DNA of 64,000 nt from Acetivibrio clariflavus DSM 19732 (lineage in GTDB: Bacteria; Bacillota; Clostridia; Acetivibrionales; Acetivibrionaceae). Both the position numbers and the translations under genes were made by a program. The notes under the pieces are model-generated. The model ran no database searches. It was not told where the DNA came from and worked only from the letters and a program-made list of their open reading frames with translations. The stretch's first letter is position 1; each line of letters begins with the position of its first letter. Below are positions 1 to 9,293 of this stretch, one piece after another. The DNA is taken from positions 1,860,001-1,924,000 of the forward strand of contig NC_016627.1 in NCBI RefSeq assembly GCF_000237085.1. The letters run 5' to 3'.

Positions 1-944
1 TATCACTCCATAAGAAAATCCTTCAGGAAAAATTCAGTTTGCTGAGTTTACGTTACAATCTAACGGTATAGATGATAAGATTGAAAGGACAACATATGAA
101 AATAAGAGTTTTTTAAAGTCAAATCAGCAAAACATGTACAAATGTATTCTATTTTAATATGTTTTTCGATTTTGGAGACATCATATCGAAAGAAGATTTC
201 ATAAATATGATGGGACCTCAATGGGAATTCCAATATGCCAACACTACTGTAAATTTAGAAGTAATAGATGTAGTTCATAGGTTTCTTGATTTGGGTGGTA
301 TGATACCTGTATTCGGCACACTCTTTGATGGAACAAATGCAATTCTATATTTTGTTGAAGGCGACATGGTAAATTGGTGCCTATCCATGTTAGGTACAAT
401 AGAGCTTATTCAATACGGCTGTGCAGGTTTGAAGATAGCGGCAAAGGCTTTAAAGGCAACAGATAAAATGATGCTTGGAAAGAATTCATTAAAGGTAGCA
501 ACAGACAGCATTGGACTGATTAAAGCCGGAAAAGCCAATATGCTCGATGATATTGCAAGCATAACAAGAACCCAAAAAGGTTATGAATTTGTCACTGAGA
601 GTGGTATAATATTTAAGATGATTGATGATGACATACCTGCGGCAGCAAAAAGTGTTGTAAAGTCAATGTCCGATTCTACAGATGAATTGATGACATGCTT
701 AAAAAGAGAGCCTGAAGCACTGTTTGAATTGGTTGAAGAAACAAAAGAGCTTGATAACACTATCTTATATAGATTAAGAGACGACACTGAAATACAGTTG
801 TTTAAGTCCGAACTGACACCTGAACAGATAATATGTTCAACAACAGGATGTTTCACCGGAGATACATTAGTAACAACAAAAGAAGGCTTAAAGAGAATCG
901 ATGAGGTAAAAACCGGTGACTATGTACTTTCAAAAGATGTCAAG
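1..944 (+). repeat. Direct repeat R1, left copy (pre-toxin + HINT start)
   Basis: Nearly identical to 29807-30750 (constant offset 29,806). The copies diverge exactly where module A loses part of its HINT sequence. The repeat runs off the left window edge, so its true left end is unknown. Confidence 0.9.
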
Positions 945-1642
945 CTATCTATTCTTTACAAATTCTGGCTGGTGGAAATCTGCAAAGAACATTACAGTAG
1001 GGGATAGTATTTTAACAGACGACAGTAAGTTTAAGGAAGTAACTGCAACAAAAATTGTTGAGCTGGATGAACCTGTAAGGATTTGAAACCTCAATGTTGA
1101 TGAGTTACATACGTATTTTGTAGGAACTAATATGTTGCTTGTTCATAATGATTTTAGCAAGGAAATTACAAATATTCTGCGCAAAGTAGGTTCCAACGTA
1201 ATAAATTTAACTAAAAGACATCAGATAAAGTAAAAGGACTTTCAGCAAGATTTGGTTACGATGAAATTAAAACAGTTGCATCATGTGGAAATATCAATAC
1301 TTTAAGTGGTTGGGGTACTATTATTGATGGAGCAGAAATTTTTAATCGAACTATAACACCACAAAAGGTTATAGAAAAGTGCAGTGAAATAGGGCACGAT
1401 TTAAGACCTGCTGGATTACTTGATCAAGGCATTCCAGGGCAGTTTAATGCAAGTCATGCAGAAAACAAATATCATTATTAACAGATAAATCAATCGTGGT
1501 TTCGAGAGTTATGTGTTCTGATTGTATAGAATACTTTAAAAAATTAGCAAAATACACAAGCCATGAAAAGATTGTATCTGATCCAGAGGTGACAAGAATT
1601 TTTTGCACGGATGGAATTACAATAATTGAAATACCAAACTGA
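159..1642 (+). pseudogene. Module A: HINT polymorphic toxin, decayed (deaminase tip)
   Basis: The 5' part encodes a pre-toxin region resembling the PT-TG domain (MIPVFGTLFDGTNA, then a hydrophobic segment), followed by a HINT domain start with the nucleophile motif GCFTGDTLV. After KDVK (base 944) about 104 bp are missing compared with modules F-I, which shifts the frame. A TGA at 1083-1085 and later frameshifts break the rest. The tail, read through frameshifts, matches the deaminase tip of module F: GQFNASHAE, then MCSDCIEYFKKLA and ITIIEIP. Its neighbouring immunity gene is intact. An upstream reading frame (about bases 20-157) ends just before the ATG at 159, so the true N-terminus is probably also broken. 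Dead toxin by direct reading; the deaminase assignment rests on module F. Confidence 0.8.
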
Positions 1643-1674
1643 AATAGTATTATTTAGATAAAGGAGGTGAAACG

Positions 1675-2304
1675 ATGGGTATACCCCAAAGTTTAATAAA
1701 TATTATAGAAATAGCCAAAAAAGAAATATTATTTAATGAAAAAGGCGAACTAATTCTACCTATGAGAATAAAGATATGGAAAGCATTAGGTCCATATAAA
1801 ATAGATAGTAATAATAGAGCAATACTTACTGTAGGATTAAAAAGGAGAGTAAAGCTTGCTTCAATGTGTGTAGAAAAAAATATAGATATTTGGAATTCTG
1901 TATTAGCTGATGACCAAAGACCCTTAATAATGTTAGAGATAGTAGAGGATTATATTAGGGGGAATGTTGATTATGATTTTGTTCAAAAACAAATTGGACG
2001 TTTCACAACAGATTTAGAAAATTTAAGTTGTGATGAGAGATATAATAATGCTTCATTAGTTGGTTTTGCAGCATTGAGAACAGTAAGTTTAGCGTTAAGA
2101 GATGAAAAATTAATGATCTCAGGAAAAGATAATCTATTAGATGATGATTATGATGCATATAGTTGGGATGCTTCTTTTTATTCGGCGCTTGCTTATTCGG
2201 GAAGTGGATCATGGGATAATGCAAATATTGCTGAACGTAGGGAATTCTGGCTATGGTATATCGAAGAAGCTGTTCCTAAAGCTTTTATATCATATCAAGA
2301 GTAA
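1675..2304 (+). CDS. Immunity protein, Imm5-like (module A)
   Basis: 209-residue protein with a good Shine-Dalgarno (aaggaggtg) 5-8 nt before the ATG. It is a clear paralogue of the protein at 21493-22122: the shared motifs include GLKRR(V/L)KLA, the acidic DSDYDAY/DDDYDAY segment and an aromatic REFWLWYI end. All-helical composition, no signal peptide, so cytoplasmic. Both copies follow a toxin tip with a HAE/CxxC deaminase signature, so it should neutralise that toxin. The resemblance to family Imm5 is from memory. Here the toxin is dead, so this is an orphan immunity gene. Confidence 0.7.
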   Translation: MGIPQSLINIIEIAKKEILFNEKGELILPMRIKIWKALGPYKIDSNNRAILTVGLKRRVKLASMCVEKNIDIWNSVLADDQRPLIMLEIVEDYIRGNVDYDFVQKQIGRFTTDLENLSCDERYNNASLVGFAALRTVSLALRDEKLMISGKDNLLDDDYDAYSWDASFYSALAYSGSGSWDNANIAERREFWLWYIEEAVPKAFISYQE

Positions 2305-2346
2305 CATATTCTTATTTAATATATATTTAGTTTAATAAATAACATG

Positions 2347-2675
2347 TAAAAGATGTCAAGTCCGGAGAAATCGGATATAAGAAAGTAAATTATGTGTATA
2401 TCAAAAGTACAAGCAAACTGGTAAAATTAATAGTAGGAAATGAAGAGATAAATACAACATCAAGCCATCTATTCTTTACAGATTCGGGCTGGTGGAAATC
2501 TGCAAAGAACATTACAGATGGGGATAGGATTTTAACAGCAGACGGTGATCTTAATGAAGTAACTGCAATAAGAGTTGTTGACCTGGAGGAAGCTGTAAGG
2601 ATTTACAACCTGAATGTTGATGAGTTCCATACGTATTTTGTCTGTGCAAATGGATTGATTGTACAGCTGAGATGA
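2347..2675 (+). pseudogene. Module B: HINT C-terminal fragment
   Basis: Begins abruptly at aaaagatgtcaag, the same point where modules A, C and E are deleted, and continues through the HINT TSSH block and the DEFHTYFV block. About 13 bp covering the VHND cleavage site are missing, so the frame ends in TGA at 2673-2675 and the Asn of the cleavage site is gone. The toxin reading frame re-opens at an overlapping ATGATG. The fragment has no start of its own and cannot give an active HINT domain. Confidence 0.75.
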
Positions 2676-3271
2676 TGGCAGCTGGAAGAGAAGCAATTGA
2701 AGCTGCCATATTAAGAGGTATAATAGATCCCAAAATACTTTCAGAAATTGGTGAAGCAGCAGCGGCTGAAGCTACAACAATAATGAAAATGTTGTATGAG
2801 GAAGATGCTTTTGCTGAACAAGGACTAAAACTTTCAGGAGATGCTTTAAATAATTGGAAAGACAATATTTGGAGCATAGAAGATGCTAAAATGCGAGGTA
2901 TGATTATAGAATCATTCCTTTCCAAAACAGACTACAGTACATGGGGATTCATGGGACGAGAATCTGGCGGTTACTGGAAAGGGTTTGACTTCGCAGACGA
3001 TTTTTCTGGTACAATATCAAGTATAAAAACACTTGACCCGAGACTTTCATCATATGCAGCGGATGATGGTTATAGTGCAATAAAGGGTTACATAGATGAG
3101 TTATATGATTTGGGAGAAGTTACAATGGCTGATGGTCAAGTAGTTGCGAAAAAAATACTTGATGTTAGAGTTCCAGCTGGAACAATAGGAAATGTTGCAA
3201 GAGATAGACTAATGAACTATATTAATAATACCTATAACGGTACAATTGGATTAGTTATAAAGGAGTTCTGA
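2672..3271 (+). CDS. Module B toxin tip, PD-(D/E)XK tRNase-like
   Basis: 199 residues. Residues 1-35 are the conserved post-HINT adaptor (MMAAGREAIE...LSEIG). The rest resembles the CdiA C-terminal tRNase fold: an early Glu (GMIIES), FDFADDFSG, then the core SSIKTLDPRLSSYA and a late DVRVPAG strand, fitting an E-D-(S)xK nuclease site. The frame is open, but it is cut off from its HINT domain by a 13-bp deletion, so it may be silent or start at the internal ATG. The immunity gene begins 2 nt after its stop. Family assignment is moderate. Confidence 0.6.
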   Translation: MMAAGREAIEAAILRGIIDPKILSEIGEAAAAEATTIMKMLYEEDAFAEQGLKLSGDALNNWKDNIWSIEDAKMRGMIIESFLSKTDYSTWGFMGRESGGYWKGFDFADDFSGTISSIKTLDPRLSSYAADDGYSAIKGYIDELYDLGEVTMADGQVVAKKILDVRVPAGTIGNVARDRLMNYINNTYNGTIGLVIKEF

Positions 3272-3273
3272 CA

Positions 3274-4248
3274 ATGGAAAATGGAGTTATTTTGAAAATT
3301 GTTTTTAAAAAGAATTGCTTGAGTTATGATATATTGAAATGGTTCATTGCTTTAGATTTAATTGATTTCAAGAATATAAGATATAAAAAAGGTAACAAAC
3401 CAGCAAAAGAGATAGTTTATTCAAAAGAAAAATTTGATATGATTCTTATTGACTTGCTTAAAAATGAAGATAGATTTATCTTTGAGGCATATGATAATCA
3501 ATATGATTTTTGCTTACCGAAAAAGGATAATAGCTTTCTTCTTAGTATATCATTCAATGGAGAAATTTTTATTAAAAATAAAACTAAATTGTTCAAATTT
3601 ATTGATGATATTTTTAACAATGATTTTGGGTATGTTGCTTTTATTTGCCATAATGATGATATTACATGGCAGAACATAAATGACTTGGATTATATCAAAG
3701 CTAAAAATCAACCTTATGAGCATTTAAAATTAATTCCGCATCCATATTTTAGTGGGCAAATGATTGTTGATATTGAGCAAAATCCAGGACACTCTCATAT
3801 GGTTAATGATTTATGGTTTGGTTCTTGCTGGGCAATGTGGTTCGGTAACGATTATTATCAATATATACCTGAAAATTTAATTGCATCTTTTAAAGATGGC
3901 TATGAAAATATTCAACTCGACAGTGGAGCAAGAAGGGTGCTATTATATGAGGATATTTTTAGCTTCGATAAACCTGAAAACAGGATTATTCAAAAAAAAT
4001 TTCGAGATATCACAGGAATGGATGTTGTTGCACATGACTTAATGAATAGACCACCAGAAAATATTGACCCTACAATTGAAATCCTTAATGGACATTTTGA
4101 AAATGGCGGTACTAAGATGATGAAAAGGTATCTGAATAATGAAAATGAAATTATAGAGAAATCAAAGGCTGTGAAGGTGGAAATACGTGAAATTGAAGTG
4201 ATTGAAAATAGATGGAAAACAATTTCAATCAATGTCGTTGATATTTAA
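3274..4248 (+). CDS. Probable immunity protein, 324 aa (module B)
   Basis: Starts 2 nt after the module B toxin with a strong Shine-Dalgarno (aaggag) inside the toxin end, which implies translational coupling. Family not recognised. Paralogue of 15512-16489: the last ~170 residues (from DIEQNPGHSHMVNDLWFG onward) are almost identical, while the first ~155 are only distantly alike. Rich in aromatic and acidic residues, no signal peptide or membrane segment. By position it should be the immunity protein of toxin B. Confidence 0.6.
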   Translation: MENGVILKIVFKKNCLSYDILKWFIALDLIDFKNIRYKKGNKPAKEIVYSKEKFDMILIDLLKNEDRFIFEAYDNQYDFCLPKKDNSFLLSISFNGEIFIKNKTKLFKFIDDIFNNDFGYVAFICHNDDITWQNINDLDYIKAKNQPYEHLKLIPHPYFSGQMIVDIEQNPGHSHMVNDLWFGSCWAMWFGNDYYQYIPENLIASFKDGYENIQLDSGARRVLLYEDIFSFDKPENRIIQKKFRDITGMDVVAHDLMNRPPENIDPTIEILNGHFENGGTKMMKRYLNNENEIIEKSKAVKVEIREIEVIENRWKTISINVVDI

Positions 4249-4372
4249 TATTATAATGAGGCAGATAAGGTAGTGTGAAAAGACTTTATAAGTAGTTTTC
4301 AATGAAAATCAAATTAAGTATTTATGAACTGTATTAATACAGTTCATCCTTGAAAAGAGTACAAATGAAAAA

Positions 4373-4424
4373 GTATAACTGAAAATCCCGGAAAATATCG
4401 GAGTTCTCTGTTATGCTTTTTTAT
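4373..4424 (+). terminator. Cassette-end terminator, module B
   Basis: Inverted repeat GTATAACTGAAAA / near-complement CTCTGTTATGC, followed by TTTTTTATT. Homologous hairpins end the immunity units at 16602 and 32691, so it is part of the cassette. Confidence 0.7.
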
Positions 4425-4435
4425 TATATCTTACT

Positions 4436-4503
4436 AGATTAAGGCAATGTTATAAGATGAGATGGTAGGAAAGAATCCATTAAATGTATTACCAAGAAGT
4501 ATT
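4436..4503 (+). pseudogene. Pre-toxin remnant split by IS66 (module C, left part)
   Basis: Degraded match to the pre-toxin coding region: gatgagatggtaggaaagaa and then ccattaaatg align with gataaaatgatgcttggaaagaattcattaaagg in modules A and H. It continues on the other side of the IS66 element at 8962. Confidence 0.6.
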
Positions 4504-4802
4504 GTAAGCGTCAAACAGGCCCGCACATGAATGACACAATCATTAATAAAAATGGTTGGAAAAGTTTTGTAAATCGATAAAACTGGGAATGTAAGTAATT
4601 TTGTGTATCATAATTTATGTAATCCTTCTTTAGCAAGTAAATTTTAGTTGACAAGGTTTACAGAATATTGTTTTTTATTGCCTTTTCATTATATATTATT
4701 GCCGGATTTGTTAAGTTTTATACATAAACTTGATTAAATCTGGCAATAATCATTTATAATGGTCAGTATTAGCCTTTTAAACCTATATTTTTAATTTTGT
4801 GA

Positions 4803-4855
4803 GGTCTAGCCCATCCGGCGATGAGGATGAGCCCTTGAGGGCGGTGGGGGTGAAT
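4803..4855 (-). ncRNA. Structured 3' hairpin pair of IS256 (candidate RNA)
   Basis: Just after the transposase stop, on the minus strand, two adjacent hairpins: GCCC-TCAA-GGGC and CTCATCC-TCATCGCC-GGATGGG. In the IS256 remnant at 22.46-22.51 kb the second stem reads CTCGTCC/GGACGGG, a compensatory A-T to G-C change with pairing kept. Role unknown: terminator, RNA motif or DNA end structure. Confidence 0.5.
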
Positions 4856-4859
4856 GCTC

Positions 4860-6077
4860 TTAAATATACTCTTCCAGCCTACCTGGATATTGGATTACCA
4901 ATTGGCTAAGTACTCTATCCCAGTTTTTGTAACGTTGTGTCCATTTTTTTACTACATTCATTGATGCTAAATATAAAATCTTTTCTAGTGAACTGTCTGT
5001 TGGAAATATTGTTTTTGTTTTTGTGACCTTACGAAACTGACGATGTAGTCCTTCAATTATATTTGTAGTATAAATTATTTTTCGTATTTCTTCTGGAAAT
5101 TTGAAAAATGGACTTATAACATCCCAGTTATTTTCCCAACTACGTATTGCAAAAGGATATTCCTTTCCCCACTTTTCTTTAAGTTCATAAAGTTTTTCTA
5201 ATGCTATTTCTTCATTAATAGCATGATATACTTCTTTGAAATCATTACTAAATGCTTTTAGGTCTTTGTATGGCACATACTTAAAAGAATTTCTCAGCTG
5301 ATGTATTATGCAACGCTGCACTTCAGATTTTGGATATGCAGCATTTATGGCTTCCTTAAGTCCGGTAAGTCCATCAACACAAAAAATTAAAACATCCTGT
5401 ACTCCTCTATTTTTAAGGTCATTCAGTACACCAAGCCAAAACTTTGAGGATTCATTGTCACCAATCCAGATCCCTAAAATATCCTTATATCCATCAATAG
5501 TAACACCTAGAACAACATAAGCTGCCCTGTTTATTATTCTTCCGTCGTCCTTAACTTTATAGTGTATTGCATCCATAAAAACAAAAGAGTATATAGGTTC
5601 AAGAGGTCTTTGTTGCCATTCCTTAATCTCTGGAGCAATTCTATCAGTAATCTTACTAACCATCTCTGCTGATAGGCTAAAACCATAAAGTTCTTCAATT
5701 TGTTGACTGATATCCCTTGTAGACATTCCTCTTGCATATAAAGCTATAACTTTTTCTTCAATTCCAGAAACATTACGTTGATATTTAGGAATAATTTTAG
5801 GTTGAAATTCGCCTTTACGATCTCTTGGTACTTGTATATCAATTTCTCCAAACTCACTTTTTATTTTTTTAGGCGTATAACCGTTACGACTATTATCAGT
5901 TTTTTTATTTTCTACATCATCTTTAGCATATCCTAATTTTGCTTCAAGTTCTGCTTCTAAAAGTTCTTGTATTATATCTTTAAAAATGTCTTTAAGATAT
6001 TCATTAATATCAGATACACTTTGGAAATTATTTTCCCGAACTAATTGTTTGATTTGTTCTTTTGTTAACGTTGACAT
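4860..6077 (-). CDS. IS256-family transposase
   Basis: Mutator/IS256-type DDE transposase of about 405 residues, the usual family length. Visible landmarks are LEAELEAKLGYAKDD near the N-terminus, FMDAIHYKVKDDG (first Asp), VFCVDGL/CVDGLTGLKEAI (second Asp), the family signature VQRCIIHQLRNS, and TTNIIEGLHRQFRK with the catalytic Glu. The start is set at the Met of MSTLTKEQ because a strong Shine-Dalgarno (ggaggagaac) lies 3-4 nt upstream. An upstream ATG at 6140 has none. The frame is intact, so the element may be active. Confidence 0.93.
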   Translation of the reverse strand: MSTLTKEQIKQLVRENNFQSVSDINEYLKDIFKDIIQELLEAELEAKLGYAKDDVENKKTDNSRNGYTPKKIKSEFGEIDIQVPRDRKGEFQPKIIPKYQRNVSGIEEKVIALYARGMSTRDISQQIEELYGFSLSAEMVSKITDRIAPEIKEWQQRPLEPIYSFVFMDAIHYKVKDDGRIINRAAYVVLGVTIDGYKDILGIWIGDNESSKFWLGVLNDLKNRGVQDVLIFCVDGLTGLKEAINAAYPKSEVQRCIIHQLRNSFKYVPYKDLKAFSNDFKEVYHAINEEIALEKLYELKEKWGKEYPFAIRSWENNWDVISPFFKFPEEIRKIIYTTNIIEGLHRQFRKVTKTKTIFPTDSSLEKILYLASMNVVKKWTQRYKNWDRVLSQLVIQYPGRLEEYI

Positions 6078-6219
6078 AAAGTTCTCCTCCTTAGCTTTTA
6101 TTATTATTAATCCTTGCCAAGAAGGAGAACATTCAATCATCTATACACAAATTTTTTTACATCCTCATAAAACTTTTTCAACCAAAACTTAATCTTTAAT
6201 TTTTACAACCTATGTGCAT

Positions 6220-6504
6220 CTAAATTAAGTTGGGTCTTTTTTCACCCAACCATTCATTGAAAGCATTGGCAATTTCCATTCTGAACTCTTCATCTGACAA
6301 ACCAAGAGATGTTCCGAGTTCATATGCCTGATCCACAGTATAAGCAAATCTTTCTGCTAATTCGCTGTTTTCATTCTCCATATATGGAAAATGCTCTATT
6401 ACATAACCAGAATAATCTATATCAAATAAATACCTCTCTATTCCCCCATTAATAAAATACGTGATAAATTTGATCATAAATATCGTATGTTTTCCAACTT
6501 TCAT
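6220..6504 (-). CDS. IS66 passenger ORF, 94 aa
   Basis: Begins in an ATGA overlap with the tnpC stop and is therefore likely coupled to it. Small acidic protein (KVGKHTIFMIKFITYFINGG...EWLGEKRPNLI), no recognised domain. An almost identical ORF sits at the same place in the second IS66 copy (26531-26815), so it is a resident of this IS rather than host DNA. Function unknown. Confidence 0.65.
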   Translation of the reverse strand: MKVGKHTIFMIKFITYFINGGIERYLFDIDYSGYVIEHFPYMENENSELAERFAYTVDQAYELGTSLGLSDEEFRMEIANAFNEWLGEKRPNLI

Positions 6505-8109
6505 TCATCTTCCTCCCACGCATATTTCTCAGGCTCTGTTCTTTTGGATTGCGGTATAAACACCTTAGCAGGTATTTTCATGCTACCAGGCAGAAAATCA
6601 GCAAATGTGCTCACATAACCAGGCTTCCCTAGATTAGGGGCTTGACTAAATATCCATGACAAATATTCAAAAGGATTCAATCCATTCTCTTTTGCTGTTT
6701 CAACAAGACTGTAATACACCGCGCTCGTTCTCGCACCACCTGGCGTATTACTGAAAAGCCAATTCTTCCGTCCGATTACGAAAGGCTTTATACTTCGCTC
6801 TGCACGGTTATTTGATATCTCCAATCGTCCATCCAGTATATACCTCTCAAGATATTTTCGCTGGGACTGCGCATATTGTACTGCTTTACCCAGATGGGTT
6901 TTGGGTAGTACATTTAATTTTCTTATCCAATCATAAAATTCATCTATGATAGGCTTTGATTGCTTCTCTCGTTCTTTTAACCGGGTTTCCGGGCATAGCA
7001 ATGCAAACTGTTTCTCTAAATGAAACAGTTTATCACAATATGTTACTCCCTTTGCTGCATTAGATGTTGCTTGCTTTTCTTTGGGCAGGGCTTCCATCGC
7101 TTCAAAAAACTTTCGCCGTACATGGGCCCAACAACCTATTACAGTAATTTTTTCGGGCAGCTTGTAATACCCGTTATATCCGTCTGCATGTAAATATCCA
7201 CTAAATTCTTTTAGAAATTCCTCCGGATGTATATGTTTTCTGTCCGGCTGGTAGTCATAAAGTATTATCTGATGTTTTGCCTCCCCGCTCGTTCGGTACA
7301 GCCACATGTAACTCTTCGACTGTGCCGCCTTCCCTGGTTCTTTTAGCACCTGTACCACTGTTTCATCTGCATGCAGTACCTCATGCTCACACAGCCGTTT
7401 CTTCATCTCCTCATATATCGGTTCCAGCCAATTCTCACAGGCTTTTATCAACCAATTTGACATTGTCTGCCTTGATATCTCAATGCCATTTTGTTTCCAT
7501 TCCTGCTCCTGACGATATAAGGGAGACCCCATCATGAATTTTGTGTAGCTATATGGGCAATTGTCTCAGGAGATGCAAAACTTCCCTTTATGACCGGTTC
7601 CGGTATATCTGCCTTTACAATGGAAGTATGGTCGGATGTTTTTTCACAGTTCCGGCATGAATAAACATGCCTAATATGACGCACTATTACCGCTTTTGCC
7701 GGAATAATCTTCAACTCATCACGAGTTTCCTTTCCCATTGTATGCAATTCACTACCGCATTCCGGGCAAATACATTCCTTTTCGGGTAACTTGTGCTCTA
7801 TTACCTCCACCGGTAAATCTTCAGGAAGTTTATCTGTTGTTAGACGTGTTCTCTTACGGTAATGAGCTTTTACTTCTATCCTTTCTTGCTCGGTAATAGC
7901 TAAATTATGAGTCTCTTCCTCTTCATTATTAAAAAGATTAATTTGCTCAATCTTTGTTTGTTCGCCAAGATAACACCGAATTGTTTACTCTTTGAAAGGC
8001 GTATTTGTTCCATAAACCATTGGACTTGTTGTTCCAATTCTGCAATCCTGCGATCTTTTTCTTCAATTATATTAAGTAATTTTTCTACTGAAATTTCTTG
8101 TCTCTTCAT
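6501..8109 (-). pseudogene. tnpC: IS66 transposase TnpC, frameshifted (copy 1)
   Basis: Pieces in order: N-terminal coiled-coil (IIEEKDRRIAELEQQVQW, 8109-7900); a frame change inside KQFG shared with copy 2; a zinc-binding segment with CPEC and CRNC (to 7532); then the DDE core from MMGSPLYRQ with HADETVVQVLK, YLHADGYNGYY and NNRAERSIKPFVIGRKNW. The break at 7532-7535 comes from a run of 4 A where copy 2 has 5. The DDE core itself is intact here through VLKEPGKAAQ. Likely no longer autonomous unless frames are rejoined. Confidence 0.9.
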
Positions 8110-8173
8110 GGGATAATATTACCATAAAAATTACATTAAATCCAGCTTTTTGATCCTTTTTTTGAATTTCTTC

Positions 8174-8527
8174 TTACGAAATTTGACGCTCTAAAACTTC
8201 CTTTCTCCTGAGCTTTTTCTCTAATCTGGCACTATCAATAAGACAAGCTAATTCGTTTACATCAAGAAGCATTGTGGTTGAATCTTCTTCTGTTGGCCAG
8301 CGAAATCGCCCTCGTTCTAGCCTCTTAAAGTACAGCCAAAACCCATCTCCATCCCATTCAAGGATTTTTATCCTGTTTCTATTTCTGTTACAGAACACAA
8401 ACAGTGCATTCATAAACGGATCAAGTGAGAAACTTTCTTGTACCAGTGTTATTAATCCGTTGATAGATTTCCTCATATCCGTATATCTACAGCAAAGATA
8501 CACTGGTTTTTCATTCCATCTTATCAT
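8174..8527 (-). CDS. tnpB: IS66 accessory protein TnpB (copy 1)
   Basis: IS66 Orf2 family, about 117 residues. Visible signature: R-x-TDMRKSINGL, then FVFCNRNRNRIKILEWDGDGFWLYFKRL in two blocks, and FRWP. The start is taken at the ATG that overlaps the tnpA stop (ATGA), which gives MIRWNEKPVYLC; a TTG 21 nt upstream is possible. Needed for IS66 transposition. Confidence 0.9.
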   Translation of the reverse strand: MIRWNEKPVYLCCRYTDMRKSINGLITLVQESFSLDPFMNALFVFCNRNRNRIKILEWDGDGFWLYFKRLERGRFRWPTEEDSTTMLLDVNELACLIDSARLEKKLRRKEVLERQIS

Positions 8528-8877
8528 AACGACATCAACACCTGGCAAACTTTTTTCAATAATTCTAAGTCTGTTTCCGTATTTACAGTGACATTACAGC
8601 CATTAATTTTAATTTCCAGTGTAGCTTTTGCAGGGTACACCGGTTTCGATGCAAGCTGCATCCATCCACTTGGTACTTCGATTTTGGGTTCTTTTACTTC
8701 TTCAACTACTGTACACTTTGCTTCACTGACTTTCTTTTGCCAATAGTAGTATGTAGCTTTGCTTACTCCATTCGTTCGGCAAAACTCTTTGATACTTTGC
8801 CCACTTTCAAGCCGGTTTTGTATTAATTGTGCCCACCTAGATAATTGTTGTTCAGTTGTTACTTTTTCCATGTCCAT
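8524..8877 (-). CDS. tnpA: IS66 Orf1 TnpA (copy 1)
   Basis: 117-residue IS66 TnpA-type protein. The N-terminal helix-turn-helix reads SIKEFCRTNGVSKATYYYWQKK, typical of IS66 Orf1. First gene of the tnpA-tnpB-tnpC operon, overlapping tnpB by 4 nt. A Shine-Dalgarno (acggagtg) lies before the ATG. Identical to the copy at 22826-23179. Confidence 0.88.
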   Translation of the reverse strand: MDMEKVTTEQQLSRWAQLIQNRLESGQSIKEFCRTNGVSKATYYYWQKKVSEAKCTVVEEVKEPKIEVPSGWMQLASKPVYPAKATLEIKINGCNVTVNTETDLELLKKVCQVLMSL

Positions 8878-8961
8878 ACAATCACTCCGTTTATTCTTTT
8901 TTACAGTGATTGTATCAACTATGCAACCATTTTACTATGTGATGATCTATTTGACGGTTAC

Positions 8962-9287
8962 GAAGTATTGCACTAAAAATGGTATAATATTTAAGATGAT
9001 TATGAAGACATACCTTCGGCAGCGAAAAGTGCTGTAAAAGCAATGTCAGATTCTACAGATGAGATAACGACATGCTTAAAAACAGAGCACGAAGCACTGT
9101 TTGAATTGGTTGAAGAAGCAAAAGAGTTTGATGTCAATATATTGTATAGATTAAGAAACGACACGGAAATACAGATATTTAAATCTGATTTGATGCCTGA
9201 ACACATAATATGTTCAACAATAAGATATTTCACGGGGCATTCATTAGTAACCACAAAAGAAGGAGAAAAAAAGAATGGATGATGTAA
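8962..9287 (+). pseudogene. Module C: pre-toxin and HINT N-terminal remnant
   Basis: Continues the pre-toxin coding sequence after the IS66 insertion. The segment SDSTDEITTCLKTEHEALFELVEE is recognisable but the catalytic motif reads RYFTGHSLV instead of GCFTGDTLV, so the HINT nucleophile Cys is now Tyr. It then runs out of frame. About 104 bp are missing at the gatgttaag junction (near 9320), the same deletion as in A and E. Confidence 0.75.
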
Positions 9288-9293
9288 AAACCA

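Larger units (their letters stand above)
4586..6166 (-). mobile_element. IS256-family element inserted in IS66
   Basis: 1581 bp, flanked by an 8-bp duplication ataaaact at 4578-4585 and 6167-6174. The uninterrupted site is visible in the other IS66 copy at about 26864. Imperfect ~24-bp terminal repeats: gggaatgtaagtaattttgt left and gaggatgtaaaaaaatttgt right, reverse strand. It landed in the arm of the IS66 terminator hairpin. Confidence 0.93.
4504..8961 (-). mobile_element. IS66-family element, copy 1 (contains IS256)
   Basis: Terminal inverted repeats start GTAAGCGTCAAACAGG (left) and GTAACCGTCAAATAGA (right, reverse strand). It is flanked by a perfect 8-bp target duplication gaagtatt at 4496-4503 and 8962-8969, as expected for IS66. 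Without the nested IS256 it is 2869 bp. It encodes tnpA, tnpB and a frameshifted tnpC on the minus strand, plus a 94-residue passenger ORF. The second copy lies inverted at 22742-26941. Confidence 0.92.
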
